DNA of 25,391 nt from an uncultured Lachnospiraceae bacterium (GTDB lineage: Bacteria > Bacillota > Clostridia > Lachnospirales > Lachnospiraceae). The DNA lies in NCBI GenBank assembly GCA_902476645.1, contig CABSEG010000042.1, forward strand, positions 1 through 25,391. Direction: 5' to 3'. A program made the position numbers and the translations under genes. Shown here in pieces: positions 8,817 through 16,019 of this stretch; within the stretch, counting starts at the first letter, position 1; each line of letters opens with the position of its first letter. The notes under the pieces are model-generated. The model made no database searches, had not been told where the DNA came from, and worked only from the letters and a program-made list of their open reading frames with translations.

Positions 8817-9797
8817 ATGTGCACTTGTATGACCTATGAAAATGGGGAGTTTTACTTTGGGCGAAATCTGGATCTGGAATATTCTTTCGGAGAGCGGGTG
8901 ATGATGACGCCAAGAAACTATGAATTGATCTGGAAGAAAATGGGCAAGCAAAAGCAGCACTATGCCATGATTGGCATGGCAGGAGCCCTGACTTCCTATC
9001 CCCTATATGCAGAGGCGGTCAATGAAAAGGGATTGTGTATGGCAGGACTCTACTTTCCGGGGAATGCCTTTTATCGGGAGGCAAAAGAAGGAATGAAAAA
9101 CGTGTCGCCATTTGAACTGATTCCCTGGGTGTTGGCCTCCTGCGCCAGCGTACATGAGGCCAGGGAGCATCTGGATGGCGTAAACATCGTAAAGATCCCC
9201 TATAACGATCAGCTTCCGCTGCCGGATTTGCATTGGATGCTGGCAGATGAAAAGGAATGTGTGGTGCTGGAACCGGGCTTGGAAGGCTTGGAAATTTATG
9301 AGAATCCCTATGGAGTACTGACAAACAATCCTCCTTTTTCCTATCAAGAACAGAATCTGACAAACTATAGAAATGTAACGGCCCAGTATGCTGAGAGCCG
9401 GTTTGCGAAGGGGTTAAAGCTTCCATCTTACGGACAGGGCATGGGAGGCCTTGGACTTCCGGGAGATGCCTCCTCGGTTTCCCGATTTGTCAGAGCTGCC
9501 TTTCTGAAATGGAACTCCGTGTGTGAGAAAGAGGAGCAGGAGAATGTCTCCCAGGTCTTTCATATTCTGGACAACGTAAGCGTGGTAAGGGGAGCAGTGC
9601 TTACTCCGGAAGGAAACTGTGACCTTACCAGATACTCCTGCTGTATGAATGCAAAGAAGGGGATGTATTATTTTAAAACCTATGGAAATTCTGCGATTCA
9701 GATGGCAGATTTAAGGAGGGGCGATCTGGAAGGAGAAAAGCTGCTATATTGCGATCCGGCGTCAGACATGGAGATTCCGGAGAGAATTTTGCAGTGA
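8817..9797 (+). CDS. Choloylglycine hydrolase family protein (bile salt hydrolase-like)
   Basis: Ntn-hydrolase that cleaves an amide bond, in gut bacteria typically the glycine or taurine conjugate of bile acids; penicillin V acylases share the fold. It has 326 residues, the family length. Cys2 becomes the N-terminal nucleophile after loss of Met1. Further conserved residues are Arg16 and Asp19 (FGRNLDLE), the Asn in FPGNAFY, the Asn pair in TNNPPF and the Arg in SRFVRAAF. There is no signal peptide, so it is cytoplasmic. The ATG at 8817 is required because it places Cys at position 2; GAGAGGGAAAG is the ribosome site. Substrate preference cannot be read with certainty. Confidence 0.88.
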   Translation: MCTCMTYENGEFYFGRNLDLEYSFGERVMMTPRNYELIWKKMGKQKQHYAMIGMAGALTSYPLYAEAVNEKGLCMAGLYFPGNAFYREAKEGMKNVSPFELIPWVLASCASVHEAREHLDGVNIVKIPYNDQLPLPDLHWMLADEKECVVLEPGLEGLEIYENPYGVLTNNPPFSYQEQNLTNYRNVTAQYAESRFAKGLKLPSYGQGMGGLGLPGDASSVSRFVRAAFLKWNSVCEKEEQENVSQVFHILDNVSVVRGAVLTPEGNCDLTRYSCCMNAKKGMYYFKTYGNSAIQMADLRRGDLEGEKLLYCDPASDMEIPERILQ

Positions 9798-9829
9798 AAA
9801 TGAATGGCATCACGCAGAAGCAAAAGAGG

Positions 9830-9858
9830 TTGTTAGGGGAAAAGCGATATGTTATAAT
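9830..9858 (+). promoter_or_regulatory. Sigma-A promoter for the HAD phosphatase
   Basis: TTGTTA at 9830-9835, 17-base spacer, TATAAT at 9853-9858. A long hairpin lies in the leader that follows. Confidence 0.7.
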
Positions 9859-9868
9859 TTTTCATCAT

Positions 9869-9911
9869 ACGGCAGTCTTTCCGTGGCGCCAGGCCATATG
9901 AGGACTGCCGT
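9869..9911 (+). repeat. Long inverted repeat in the HAD gene leader
   Basis: ACGGCAGTC at 9869-9877 pairs exactly with GACTGCCGT at 9903-9911. The 25-base loop contains the palindrome TGGCGCCA. No T-run follows, so it is not a terminator. It would form at the 5' end of the mRNA, 41 bases before the start codon. Confidence 0.6.
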
Positions 9912-9952
9912 AAAACATATATTTTACAGTAAGGGCAGAGGTGAGGACGGGG

Positions 9953-10825
9953 ATGGAAACGAAAAAAACGCAAATGAAGAACATCTGCATGGTGGCTTTG
10001 GACTTAGACGAGACCACGCTGCGTTCTGACGGAAGACTTTCCCACAGAACCAGGGAGGCCTTGAAGGCTGCAATTCAGGCGCAGGTGGAAGTGGTGGTGG
10101 CCAGCGGCAGACCTTATGGCTCATTGCCGAAGGAGATGTTAGAGATACCAGGGCTTCAATATGCGGTGACCTCCAATGGAGCGGCGATTCATCAGCTTCC
10201 ATCCGGAAAGCGACTGCACAGCTTCTATCTGGAGGAGGCGGCAGTGGAACGTCTTTTGAATTTACTGGTGCCGGCAGGGGCATGTCTGGAAGCCTATACG
10301 GAAGGAGTAGCCCATTCCGATGCGGCATTTGTATCCAATCCCCAGGCATATGGGTGCCTCTCGGACGCCAGCCTTCGTTATATCCGCTCGACCAGGACTG
10401 CCCAGGCAGATATGGTGGGATACATACGTGAGCATATTGGGCAGTTGGACGGAATCAGCATCCGGTGCAGGAGTCTGGAGGAAAAGGAACATTTTGCTGA
10501 CTTGATTAGACGCCATGTCCCGGATGTGTATCTGACCACATCCTTTAGCCATCTGCTGGAAATCGTCAGCCCAAAAGCGGGAAAGGGAGCAGGGCTTTGC
10601 TATCTGAGCAGAAAGCTTGGCATTCCCAGAGAACAGATCGCAGCCTTTGGAAATGCGGACAATGACCGGGATATGCTGGATTTTGCCGGGCTTGGCGTGG
10701 CTGTGGCAAATGCCTCCCTGGCTTGTCTTACGACTGCGGATCGGACAACCAAAAGCAATGATGAAGACGGCGTAGCATTGGTGCTGGAAGAGATTTTGCA
10801 GGCGAAGGGTAAGCGTAACCCGTGA
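9953..10825 (+). CDS. Cof-type HAD-IIB family phosphatase
   Basis: Haloacid dehalogenase superfamily hydrolase, probably a phosphatase of sugar phosphates or other small phospho-metabolites; cytoplasmic. It has 290 residues. Motif I is Asp17-Leu-Asp19 (DLDETTLRSDG), motif II is ASGRPYG, the motif III lysine is in SPKAGKGAG, and motif IV is GNADNDRDML. The cap of the IIB type lies between motifs II and III. ATG 9953 is preferred because AGGTGAGG lies just upstream; GTG 9941 is in frame too. Substrate not predictable. A strong terminator follows, so it is a single-gene unit. Confidence 0.88.
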   Translation: METKKTQMKNICMVALDLDETTLRSDGRLSHRTREALKAAIQAQVEVVVASGRPYGSLPKEMLEIPGLQYAVTSNGAAIHQLPSGKRLHSFYLEEAAVERLLNLLVPAGACLEAYTEGVAHSDAAFVSNPQAYGCLSDASLRYIRSTRTAQADMVGYIREHIGQLDGISIRCRSLEEKEHFADLIRRHVPDVYLTTSFSHLLEIVSPKAGKGAGLCYLSRKLGIPREQIAAFGNADNDRDMLDFAGLGVAVANASLACLTTADRTTKSNDEDGVALVLEEILQAKGKRNP

Positions 10826-10854
10826 CAATCGAATTTGCAGGCCATATGGAGACG

Positions 10855-10882
10855 GCCGCTGCCCACCGGGGCAGCGGTTTTT
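10855..10882 (+). terminator. Strong intrinsic terminator after the HAD gene
   Basis: CCGCTGCCC (10856-10864) pairs with GGGCAGCGG (10869-10877), loop ACCG, followed by five T. It separates the housekeeping genes from the defence operon. Confidence 0.9.
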
Positions 10883-10987
10883 GTATGTAGGGAAAGAGAA
10901 AAAACGGAAAGAAGCGGCGGCAGAGAATAAGGTAGAGAAGTATATGAAATAAAATGTGAAAAATATGTTCATTTTCAGACAAATATT

Positions 10988-11017
10988 TTGTTAGTTTGGC
11001 AAAGAGCAAGTTATTAT
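10988..11017 (+). promoter_or_regulatory. Possible promoter of the Thoeris-like operon
   Basis: TTGTTA at 10988-10993, 18-base spacer, TATTAT at 11012-11017, in an AT-rich stretch after the preceding terminator. It is the only plausible pair I see upstream of the five-gene operon. Confidence 0.4.
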
Positions 11018-11101
11018 GGAAATATATGGAAGGGTGTGATAAGATTGGGGTAGCGAAGGAGAATGCAGACGGAAGTTTAATCGATGAGAAAGGAATACGG
11101 G

Positions 11102-11962
11102 ATGTATGCAAAGACAGTTTCGTTAGAATGCTTCAGAAAGAGAATATGGGTCAATAGCAAAGAGATCAAAAGCGTCTATCTGAAACTTGCGGGCTTTCTG
11201 TTTTCTGCGGTGGGGGTCATTGCTCTGTTTGTGGATTTGACCAAATATGTGTCTGGAATCTGGCAAGCTGCGTGGATATTGGCAAGTTTAGCGGCGCTTC
11301 CAATGATACCGGCGGTGATATGGGGAGTCTCCCGGAAAGAAAGAGTGGTTCCTTCCGCTCCTGGGAATCCGAAACTTTCAGTGAAGTTTGGGGATCTGTT
11401 TTGGGAAGACGCCAAGATTAAGGTGATACCGGTAAATAGATGTTTTGATACAGTCGTCAATCACACTTTGATTTCAAAAAGAACCCTTCACGGGGCATGG
11501 GTTTGTAAGTATTTAAAAACCCATACCCTGGAGGAACTGGACTCGGAAATAGACAGGCAGCTTAGTCAAAAGACATACAGGGAAGTTGCAAGAAAGCGGC
11601 TGGGAAAAAAGAGACGCTATCCTGTGGGAACGGTGGTGGAAGTGGAACATCAGGGAGTACTTTACTATCTGACCGCTATGACTACCCTGGACGAGGAGAC
11701 GCTGAAGGCGAGCTGTAGCATGGAAGCATACTGTCTGGGAGTGATGCGGCTGATGAACTATTTTGATATCCATGGGCAGCAGGAGAGTCTTGCCATGCCT
11801 CTTGTGGGAAGCGGCGCTTCCAGGATGCAAAAAGATCCCGGAGAATTGTTACAGTGTCTTCTGTCGCTGATCAAAATGGGAAGAAACCAGGGGCAGGGCG
11901 CGATCAAAATTGTTTTGCCAGAAGAACTGAGAGAAGAAATTTCTTTAAGTGAATTGCATTAG
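11102..11962 (+). CDS. thsA: Type II Thoeris ThsA-like effector: two TM segments plus macro domain
   Basis: Likely membrane effector of an anti-phage system. In type II Thoeris the macro domain of ThsA senses the histidine-ADP-ribose signal made by the TIR protein ThsB, and the membrane part then kills or arrests the cell. It has 286 residues from ATG 11102 (AGAAAGGA 8 bases upstream); ATG 11084 is in frame. TM segments are at about 27-46 and 53-76. The macro domain (about 91-286, the Pfam ThsA_Macro/DUF6430 type) shows VKFGDLF near 94-100, VIPVNRCFDT, and the loop MPLVGSGASR with Gly236-Ser-Gly238. The TIR gene follows after 9 bases. The assignment rests on architecture and partner; no homology search was run. 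Confidence 0.8.
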   Translation: MYAKTVSLECFRKRIWVNSKEIKSVYLKLAGFLFSAVGVIALFVDLTKYVSGIWQAAWILASLAALPMIPAVIWGVSRKERVVPSAPGNPKLSVKFGDLFWEDAKIKVIPVNRCFDTVVNHTLISKRTLHGAWVCKYLKTHTLEELDSEIDRQLSQKTYREVARKRLGKKRRYPVGTVVEVEHQGVLYYLTAMTTLDEETLKASCSMEAYCLGVMRLMNYFDIHGQQESLAMPLVGSGASRMQKDPGELLQCLLSLIKMGRNQGQGAIKIVLPEELREEISLSELH

Positions 11963-11971
11963 GAGGAACCT

Positions 11972-12475
11972 ATGAAAATTGGAAATATTGTGATCAATTC
12001 CGGTTGCTTGTCAGGAGGAATTACTCAGAACAGCCTTCAGATGCAGGGTACATCTGGGAAGGATAAGAGGCAAACAGAAGAGTTTTACGATTTGGGCATT
12101 TCCTATGCCAGCGAACAGGAGGCATATGTCCGGCGGGTGGTAAAAATTCTGGAGGCAGAGCAGATAAAGCTCTTTTTTGCTCCCAATGCGGAGGAAATGT
12201 ACAAGGCAAGGGATATGTATGTGGAGTTTTATAAAATATTCCGATATCAGTGTCGGCTTGTAGCATGCTTTCTGTCAGAGGAATACCGGAAAAAAGAATA
12301 TACCATGCATGAATTTCAGGCAGCGTTGCTGCGGGGAGAAGATTGCATCATACCTATCTATTTTGACAAAGTAGGGATGAAAGGGCTGGATAGAGACATC
12401 AATTACCTGGAAGCAAGGCCTATGGAGGAGACCCTGATTGCGGGACAGATTTTAAAAAGACTGACACAGGAGTGA
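11972..12475 (+). CDS. thsB: TIR-domain protein, Thoeris ThsB-like, with N-terminal amyloid-like motif
   Basis: Probable NAD-consuming signalling enzyme that would sense infection and make the ADP-ribose-type messenger read by the upstream macro protein. It has 167 residues. The TIR domain covers about 36-160: YDLGISYA (39-46) is the first strand, FFAPNAEE lies in the middle, and LSEEYRKKEYTMHEF carries the putative catalytic Glu114. The family's Trp-Cys before this Glu is replaced by Thr-Met. Residues 4-20 precede the TIR domain and include GCLSGGITQN, which recurs in the next protein. AGGAGG precedes the start; the next gene starts 6 bases after the stop. Confidence 0.82.
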   Translation: MKIGNIVINSGCLSGGITQNSLQMQGTSGKDKRQTEEFYDLGISYASEQEAYVRRVVKILEAEQIKLFFAPNAEEMYKARDMYVEFYKIFRYQCRLVACFLSEEYRKKEYTMHEFQAALLRGEDCIIPIYFDKVGMKGLDRDINYLEARPMEETLIAGQILKRLTQE

Positions 12476-12481
12476 TAAGAC

Positions 12482-13990
12482 ATGGACGAGGAAAAGGATG
12501 AGCGGACGCAGGAAGAACGGGAAAATATGTTTGAGCGGTGGGGAGAAAAGCTTCATCTAAAGGATGGAGAAAAGCCTGCAAAGCAGGGAAAAAATGAGTA
12601 TCAAAACTGCATTATTTTGCAGGGGGAATTTTCCAATACTATCCTGAATAAGGGCTGTATTTCCGGGGGAATCTCTCAGAATGTTAAGGATGGAGCTTCA
12701 GATGAGGAGCAACCCTATCATTTTTCTGAGGAAGAAGAGATCCACCGACTGCTCGCGAAACATAAGGGGGAAAAGGAACGGTTGGACTTTCTGTGTCTGG
12801 TTTTTTTGGAGATTATTCCTCTATCGCTGCTGGCCGAGATACGGCAGGAGCTTCGGAAAACTCTTTTTGTGGGAGAACAGGGGACAGAAACCGGGTGGAA
12901 TCCCCTCTTTTCTTCCCTGGATGAGGAGCTGCGCCGTTTGGGGATACAGCGGGTATACGCTGTAAGAAAAGGAGCAAATGGTAAGAAAGAGATGGAGTGT
13001 CTGATGTTTCAAGAAGGACTGTGTGTAAAAGATATGGGCAAAGTGGTATGGAAACACTATCTGGATTTAAGAGCTCCGATCTTGGAATGGCTGCTGGAAT
13101 TAAAGAAGAAAAAAGAAGTGGTGCAGACACTGTTTTATCAAATCTCCGAGGCCTTTGCCCGCATTATGGAGTACGACGTTCCATTTGCTATGGAGACGGT
13201 ATTTCCCAGACTTGTGCAGGAAGGAGGGTATCGGGACAGGGACATTCTGGTGTACAGTCTGAAAGCGTTGATGAAGGAAAGGAATTATGGGCAGGAACTG
13301 AATCAGGAATTAGTAACCGGGATCAAAAGACAAGATTCTTTTCTGTGGCAGGTCAGCTATCGCCTGTATGATCATGAAAAGCTTTATGAATTCCAGCAGG
13401 AGACAGAACAGGAAATGGTGCGTGTCTTAGAGAAAGATATGAAAGCCTTTGGAGAGCTTACCTGGGAGCCAAATGCCAGATGGAGAGATCATGTGGATTT
13501 CTATCCCGCTTACTACAACCGGGAGGTGGAGCAGCTATTTTTAGAGTCCATTTTGACCCTGTATTCTAAGTGTGTAAAGCAGAAAGAGCGGACCCTTTTT
13601 GGCTACTACTTTTGCTGGCTGTTTCGTGAAGATTTTAATAAGGAAGGGTATCCCCGCTACCAACTCATGCTATTGGCTTGCCTGAAAAGGAAAGAAATCA
13701 GAAACCGGGCCAGAGAGATGTATGTGAGTATTTGGAGGTCTGGCCGTTTTCGCAGGCTTCTTGCCCAGGTACTGCGTTTGCATTTTCAGGAATTGGAAAA
13801 AGCCAGGCGATCCTGGGAGTACATGAAGGATTATTTTAAGACGGTGGCTTTCACAGGAGTAAAGGCGGACTTTGAAGATACTATCCGTTGTCTGGAAGTC
13901 ATGAGTGGTGGAAAAGAGCGAAGCAAAACAGCGGAGGAAATCAGAAACTGGCTGTGTGAACTGATAGAACTTAGACGAAAGAGAGGGTAA
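12482..13990 (+). CDS. Unrecognised 502-residue helical protein sharing the TIR protein's N-terminal motif
   Basis: I do not recognise this family. Residues 1-45 are highly charged and probably disordered. Residues 51-67 contain GCISGGISQN and are similar over 17 positions (10 identical) to residues 4-20 of the TIR protein. From about 75 to the end the sequence reads as mostly amphipathic helices with many Leu, Glu, Arg and aromatic residues, perhaps a helical-repeat scaffold. I see no Walker A, no TM segment, no nuclease or protease motif. It overlaps nothing but is packed 6 bases after thsB and 2 bases before the SPFH gene, so it must be in the same operon. A role as adaptor or sensor for the TIR enzyme is inferred from the shared motif. 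Confidence 0.7.
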   Translation: MDEEKDERTQEERENMFERWGEKLHLKDGEKPAKQGKNEYQNCIILQGEFSNTILNKGCISGGISQNVKDGASDEEQPYHFSEEEEIHRLLAKHKGEKERLDFLCLVFLEIIPLSLLAEIRQELRKTLFVGEQGTETGWNPLFSSLDEELRRLGIQRVYAVRKGANGKKEMECLMFQEGLCVKDMGKVVWKHYLDLRAPILEWLLELKKKKEVVQTLFYQISEAFARIMEYDVPFAMETVFPRLVQEGGYRDRDILVYSLKALMKERNYGQELNQELVTGIKRQDSFLWQVSYRLYDHEKLYEFQQETEQEMVRVLEKDMKAFGELTWEPNARWRDHVDFYPAYYNREVEQLFLESILTLYSKCVKQKERTLFGYYFCWLFREDFNKEGYPRYQLMLLACLKRKEIRNRAREMYVSIWRSGRFRRLLAQVLRLHFQELEKARRSWEYMKDYFKTVAFTGVKADFEDTIRCLEVMSGGKERSKTAEEIRNWLCELIELRRKRG

Positions 13991-13992
13991 AT

Positions 13993-14892
13993 ATGGTTGT
14001 AAAGACATACGATCCAATCGTCCAGGAGGAAGCCTATACGGCATCTTTCTTTCCACAGATTCCATATGTGGGAGCTAAAGAGGCCGTGATTTTGTATGGG
14101 GCGGATGGAAACAGGAAGCTGGTGATTCGGGAAGGGGTCAGAGTAAAGACCGCAGACCTGAGAAAGGGGAAGTATAACCAGAAGGTAAAGGTAGATTTGC
14201 ATTCCCACATGATTGTATTTCGGGACTTTTATGCAAGCAGCAACGGCTTTGCAAAGTTCGAAATCGAGGTTCGCGCCTCCGCGTCCGTGGCAGAGCCGGA
14301 TCAGGTTTTTGAGCAAGGGGTGCGGGATGTGGCAGAGGCAGTGGAAGAAGAGCTGAGGGGAAAATTACAAGATTTGGCTCTTGCCTATGAACTGGATGAC
14401 GCAGCGCATCTGAGAGAAAAAGTCAGGCTGGAGCTGGGAGACTTTTATCAGTTGGACGCGGGAATTACCGTGAATAATATTAATGTTCAGGTGAGAATGG
14501 ATCCCAAATATGAGCAGCTTCGGGAACGAACAGAGTATGAAAAGAGGAAAGCGAAGGCCGCAGATGAATTGAAAGAGGTTTACCAGGAAAGTGTCACTGC
14601 CATCTTCGCCCAGGTGGCAGAGGGGAGTATTACGGCTGCCGATGCCTATGCTATGGCCAGGAAAAGAAAATCCGAGGATTTTGACGAATATATCAGGCAG
14701 TTGAGAGCTGCCGCCTCTTTTGTCAATGAGATGAAAGAGCAGGATTTGATCCGAACATCTGATGTCTACGATCAGATGAATCAGATGATCTGCAACCTTC
14801 TTTTAGAGAGCGGATCAGGTGCCGGAGCTGGGATACCCGAAAAGAAAAAAGATGGGGGAGAAAGAGATTTGTATGCGCCCTTTGACGAATAG
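13993..14892 (+). CDS. SPFH/band 7-like protein
   Basis: Probably a cytoplasmic member of the SPFH (stomatin/prohibitin/flotillin) superfamily, proteins that form ring or cage assemblies at membranes. It has 299 residues. The first 65 are beta-rich (AVILYG, KLVIREGVRV). The SPFH-like core (about 70-175) shows FAKFEIEVRASASV, the VFEQGVRDVAEAVEEEL helix, and the strand DAGITVNNINVQVRM. A charged helical stretch follows from about 173 (ERTEYEKRKAKAADEL) and a flexible Gly-rich tail ends it. No N-terminal membrane anchor is seen, so the next gene's membrane protein could provide one. Classification is by pattern only. It starts 2 bases after the 502-residue protein ends. Confidence 0.68.
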   Translation: MVVKTYDPIVQEEAYTASFFPQIPYVGAKEAVILYGADGNRKLVIREGVRVKTADLRKGKYNQKVKVDLHSHMIVFRDFYASSNGFAKFEIEVRASASVAEPDQVFEQGVRDVAEAVEEELRGKLQDLALAYELDDAAHLREKVRLELGDFYQLDAGITVNNINVQVRMDPKYEQLRERTEYEKRKAKAADELKEVYQESVTAIFAQVAEGSITAADAYAMARKRKSEDFDEYIRQLRAAASFVNEMKEQDLIRTSDVYDQMNQMICNLLLESGSGAGAGIPEKKKDGGERDLYAPFDE

Positions 14893-14903
14893 GAGGATTT
14901 CGG

Positions 14904-15680
14904 ATGGACCTATATTATGCCCTGTGGGCGACGATGCTTGGATGGCCCTTACTTCTGCGGGCAGCGGTGGTCATTGGCATCCTGTTTGCGATGATTTATC
15001 TGCTTTTGCCGCTGCTTTTTCATATAGTATCATGGCTATTTCGGCTGTTCGATCTCATCGTTAAGATTTTATACTATATTCTATGTCTGATCATTCAGCT
15101 TTTCTATCATCTGGGGTTGCATAAGTGGGTTGTGAAAACCACAAACCGACTCTCCCTGGGGATGCAAAAACTCAGCAAAGGACTGCTTGGCGGTGCGTCA
15201 AAAATCAGGAAAAGAAGGCGATTTCGAATAGTTCCGTACGTGATCTGTTACCTGTTGTGCATTGGTCTGATCGGACTGCCAGATATGGCAAAGGGCATCC
15301 TCTATCGAACATACTTAGATAAAATATCGGTTTTCCGTGAGCTTTATCAGGATATGGAAAGAAAAACCATAGAGACAGCGAAAGATTATGAGCCTTTATT
15401 TCAGGTGCCGGAAAAACCTCAAAAAGACAAAAAGAAAAACAAAAAGAAAGACAGAAAATCGGACACAAATGATCAGCAGATCTGGTTAAGCCTGACAGGA
15501 GAGGGCGTGTCAGGAGCCAACATAAGAGCAGGAAAAGGAACGGAATATGAGAGTATAGCTGTCGTTAAGGGGGACGATAAACTGTTATATCTGGATGCTG
15601 GAAAAGCGTGGGTGCATGTGCGGACAGAAGAGGGCGTGGAAGGCTGGATTCGAAAAAACATTGTGACAGGACTGCCCTAG
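14904..15680 (+). CDS. Membrane protein with C-terminal SH3 domain
   Basis: Last gene of the five-gene operon, 258 residues, 11 bases after the SPFH-like gene with AGGAGG upstream. Residues 14-69 are strongly hydrophobic and hold probably two TM segments; a third is at about 107-126 after a basic loop (IRKRRRFR). A Lys/Asp-rich linker (171-190) leads to a bacterial SH3 domain at about 202-256 (GANIRAGKGTEYESI, WVHVRTEEGVEGWI). With an odd number of TM segments the linker and SH3 domain could face the outside and touch the wall. Function unknown; a membrane platform for the SPFH-like protein or a second effector is possible. Confidence 0.72.
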   Translation: MDLYYALWATMLGWPLLLRAAVVIGILFAMIYLLLPLLFHIVSWLFRLFDLIVKILYYILCLIIQLFYHLGLHKWVVKTTNRLSLGMQKLSKGLLGGASKIRKRRRFRIVPYVICYLLCIGLIGLPDMAKGILYRTYLDKISVFRELYQDMERKTIETAKDYEPLFQVPEKPQKDKKKNKKKDRKSDTNDQQIWLSLTGEGVSGANIRAGKGTEYESIAVVKGDDKLLYLDAGKAWVHVRTEEGVEGWIRKNIVTGLP

Positions 15681-15878
15681 AAGGTCAGAAATGGGATGAT
15701 ACCACCTATATATGGTTTCGAAAGGTTGTTCAGTTTGTGATCTGACCAAATCATTTAAGATAAGAATTTTTGATATAAAGTATTGCGATAGGCCTGATAA
15801 AATGCTAAGATAAAAAAAGAACATCGCTCTGACAGGAGCGTTGGCGCCGTAATAAAATTTAGGAGGGAGAGAAGAACA

Positions 15879-16019
15879 ATGAATAAGTTGCAGGGAAAAA
15901 AATATGGAATGGCAGTTATGTTACTCCTGGTCTTTGTGTTTGCGGCCTGCTTGAATATTCAGCATACGCAGGCAGCGGATTACACATCTGCGCAGACTTT
16001 GTCGGTGAATGGGGCATGA
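15879..16019 (+). CDS. Signal-peptide fragment of the PPC-like protein (upstream half of a frameshift)
   Basis: Good ribosome site (AGGAGGGAG at 15861) and ATG 15879 open a 46-residue frame with a complete signal peptide (hydrophobic core MAVMLLLVFVFAAC, cleavage near TQA) followed by ADYTSAQTLSVNGA, and then TGA. These last residues are exactly what should begin the first PPC-like domain of the next frame. The stop overlaps ATG 16016. One more base near the GGGG run at 16011-16014 would fuse both frames into one secreted protein. Confidence 0.65.
   Translation: MNKLQGKKYGMAVMLLLVFVFAACLNIQHTQAADYTSAQTLSVNGA

Noticed and set aside
11051..11158. Short frame before thsA reading VAKENADGSLIDEKGIRDV
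   Set aside because: No standard start codon opens it; it overlaps the thsA start. The protein-like look may be chance.
15683..15747. GGTCAG / CTGACC pair as terminator of the five-gene operon
   Set aside because: Only six pairs, a loop of more than 50 bases and no T-run. I see no clear terminator between this operon and the PPC-like gene.
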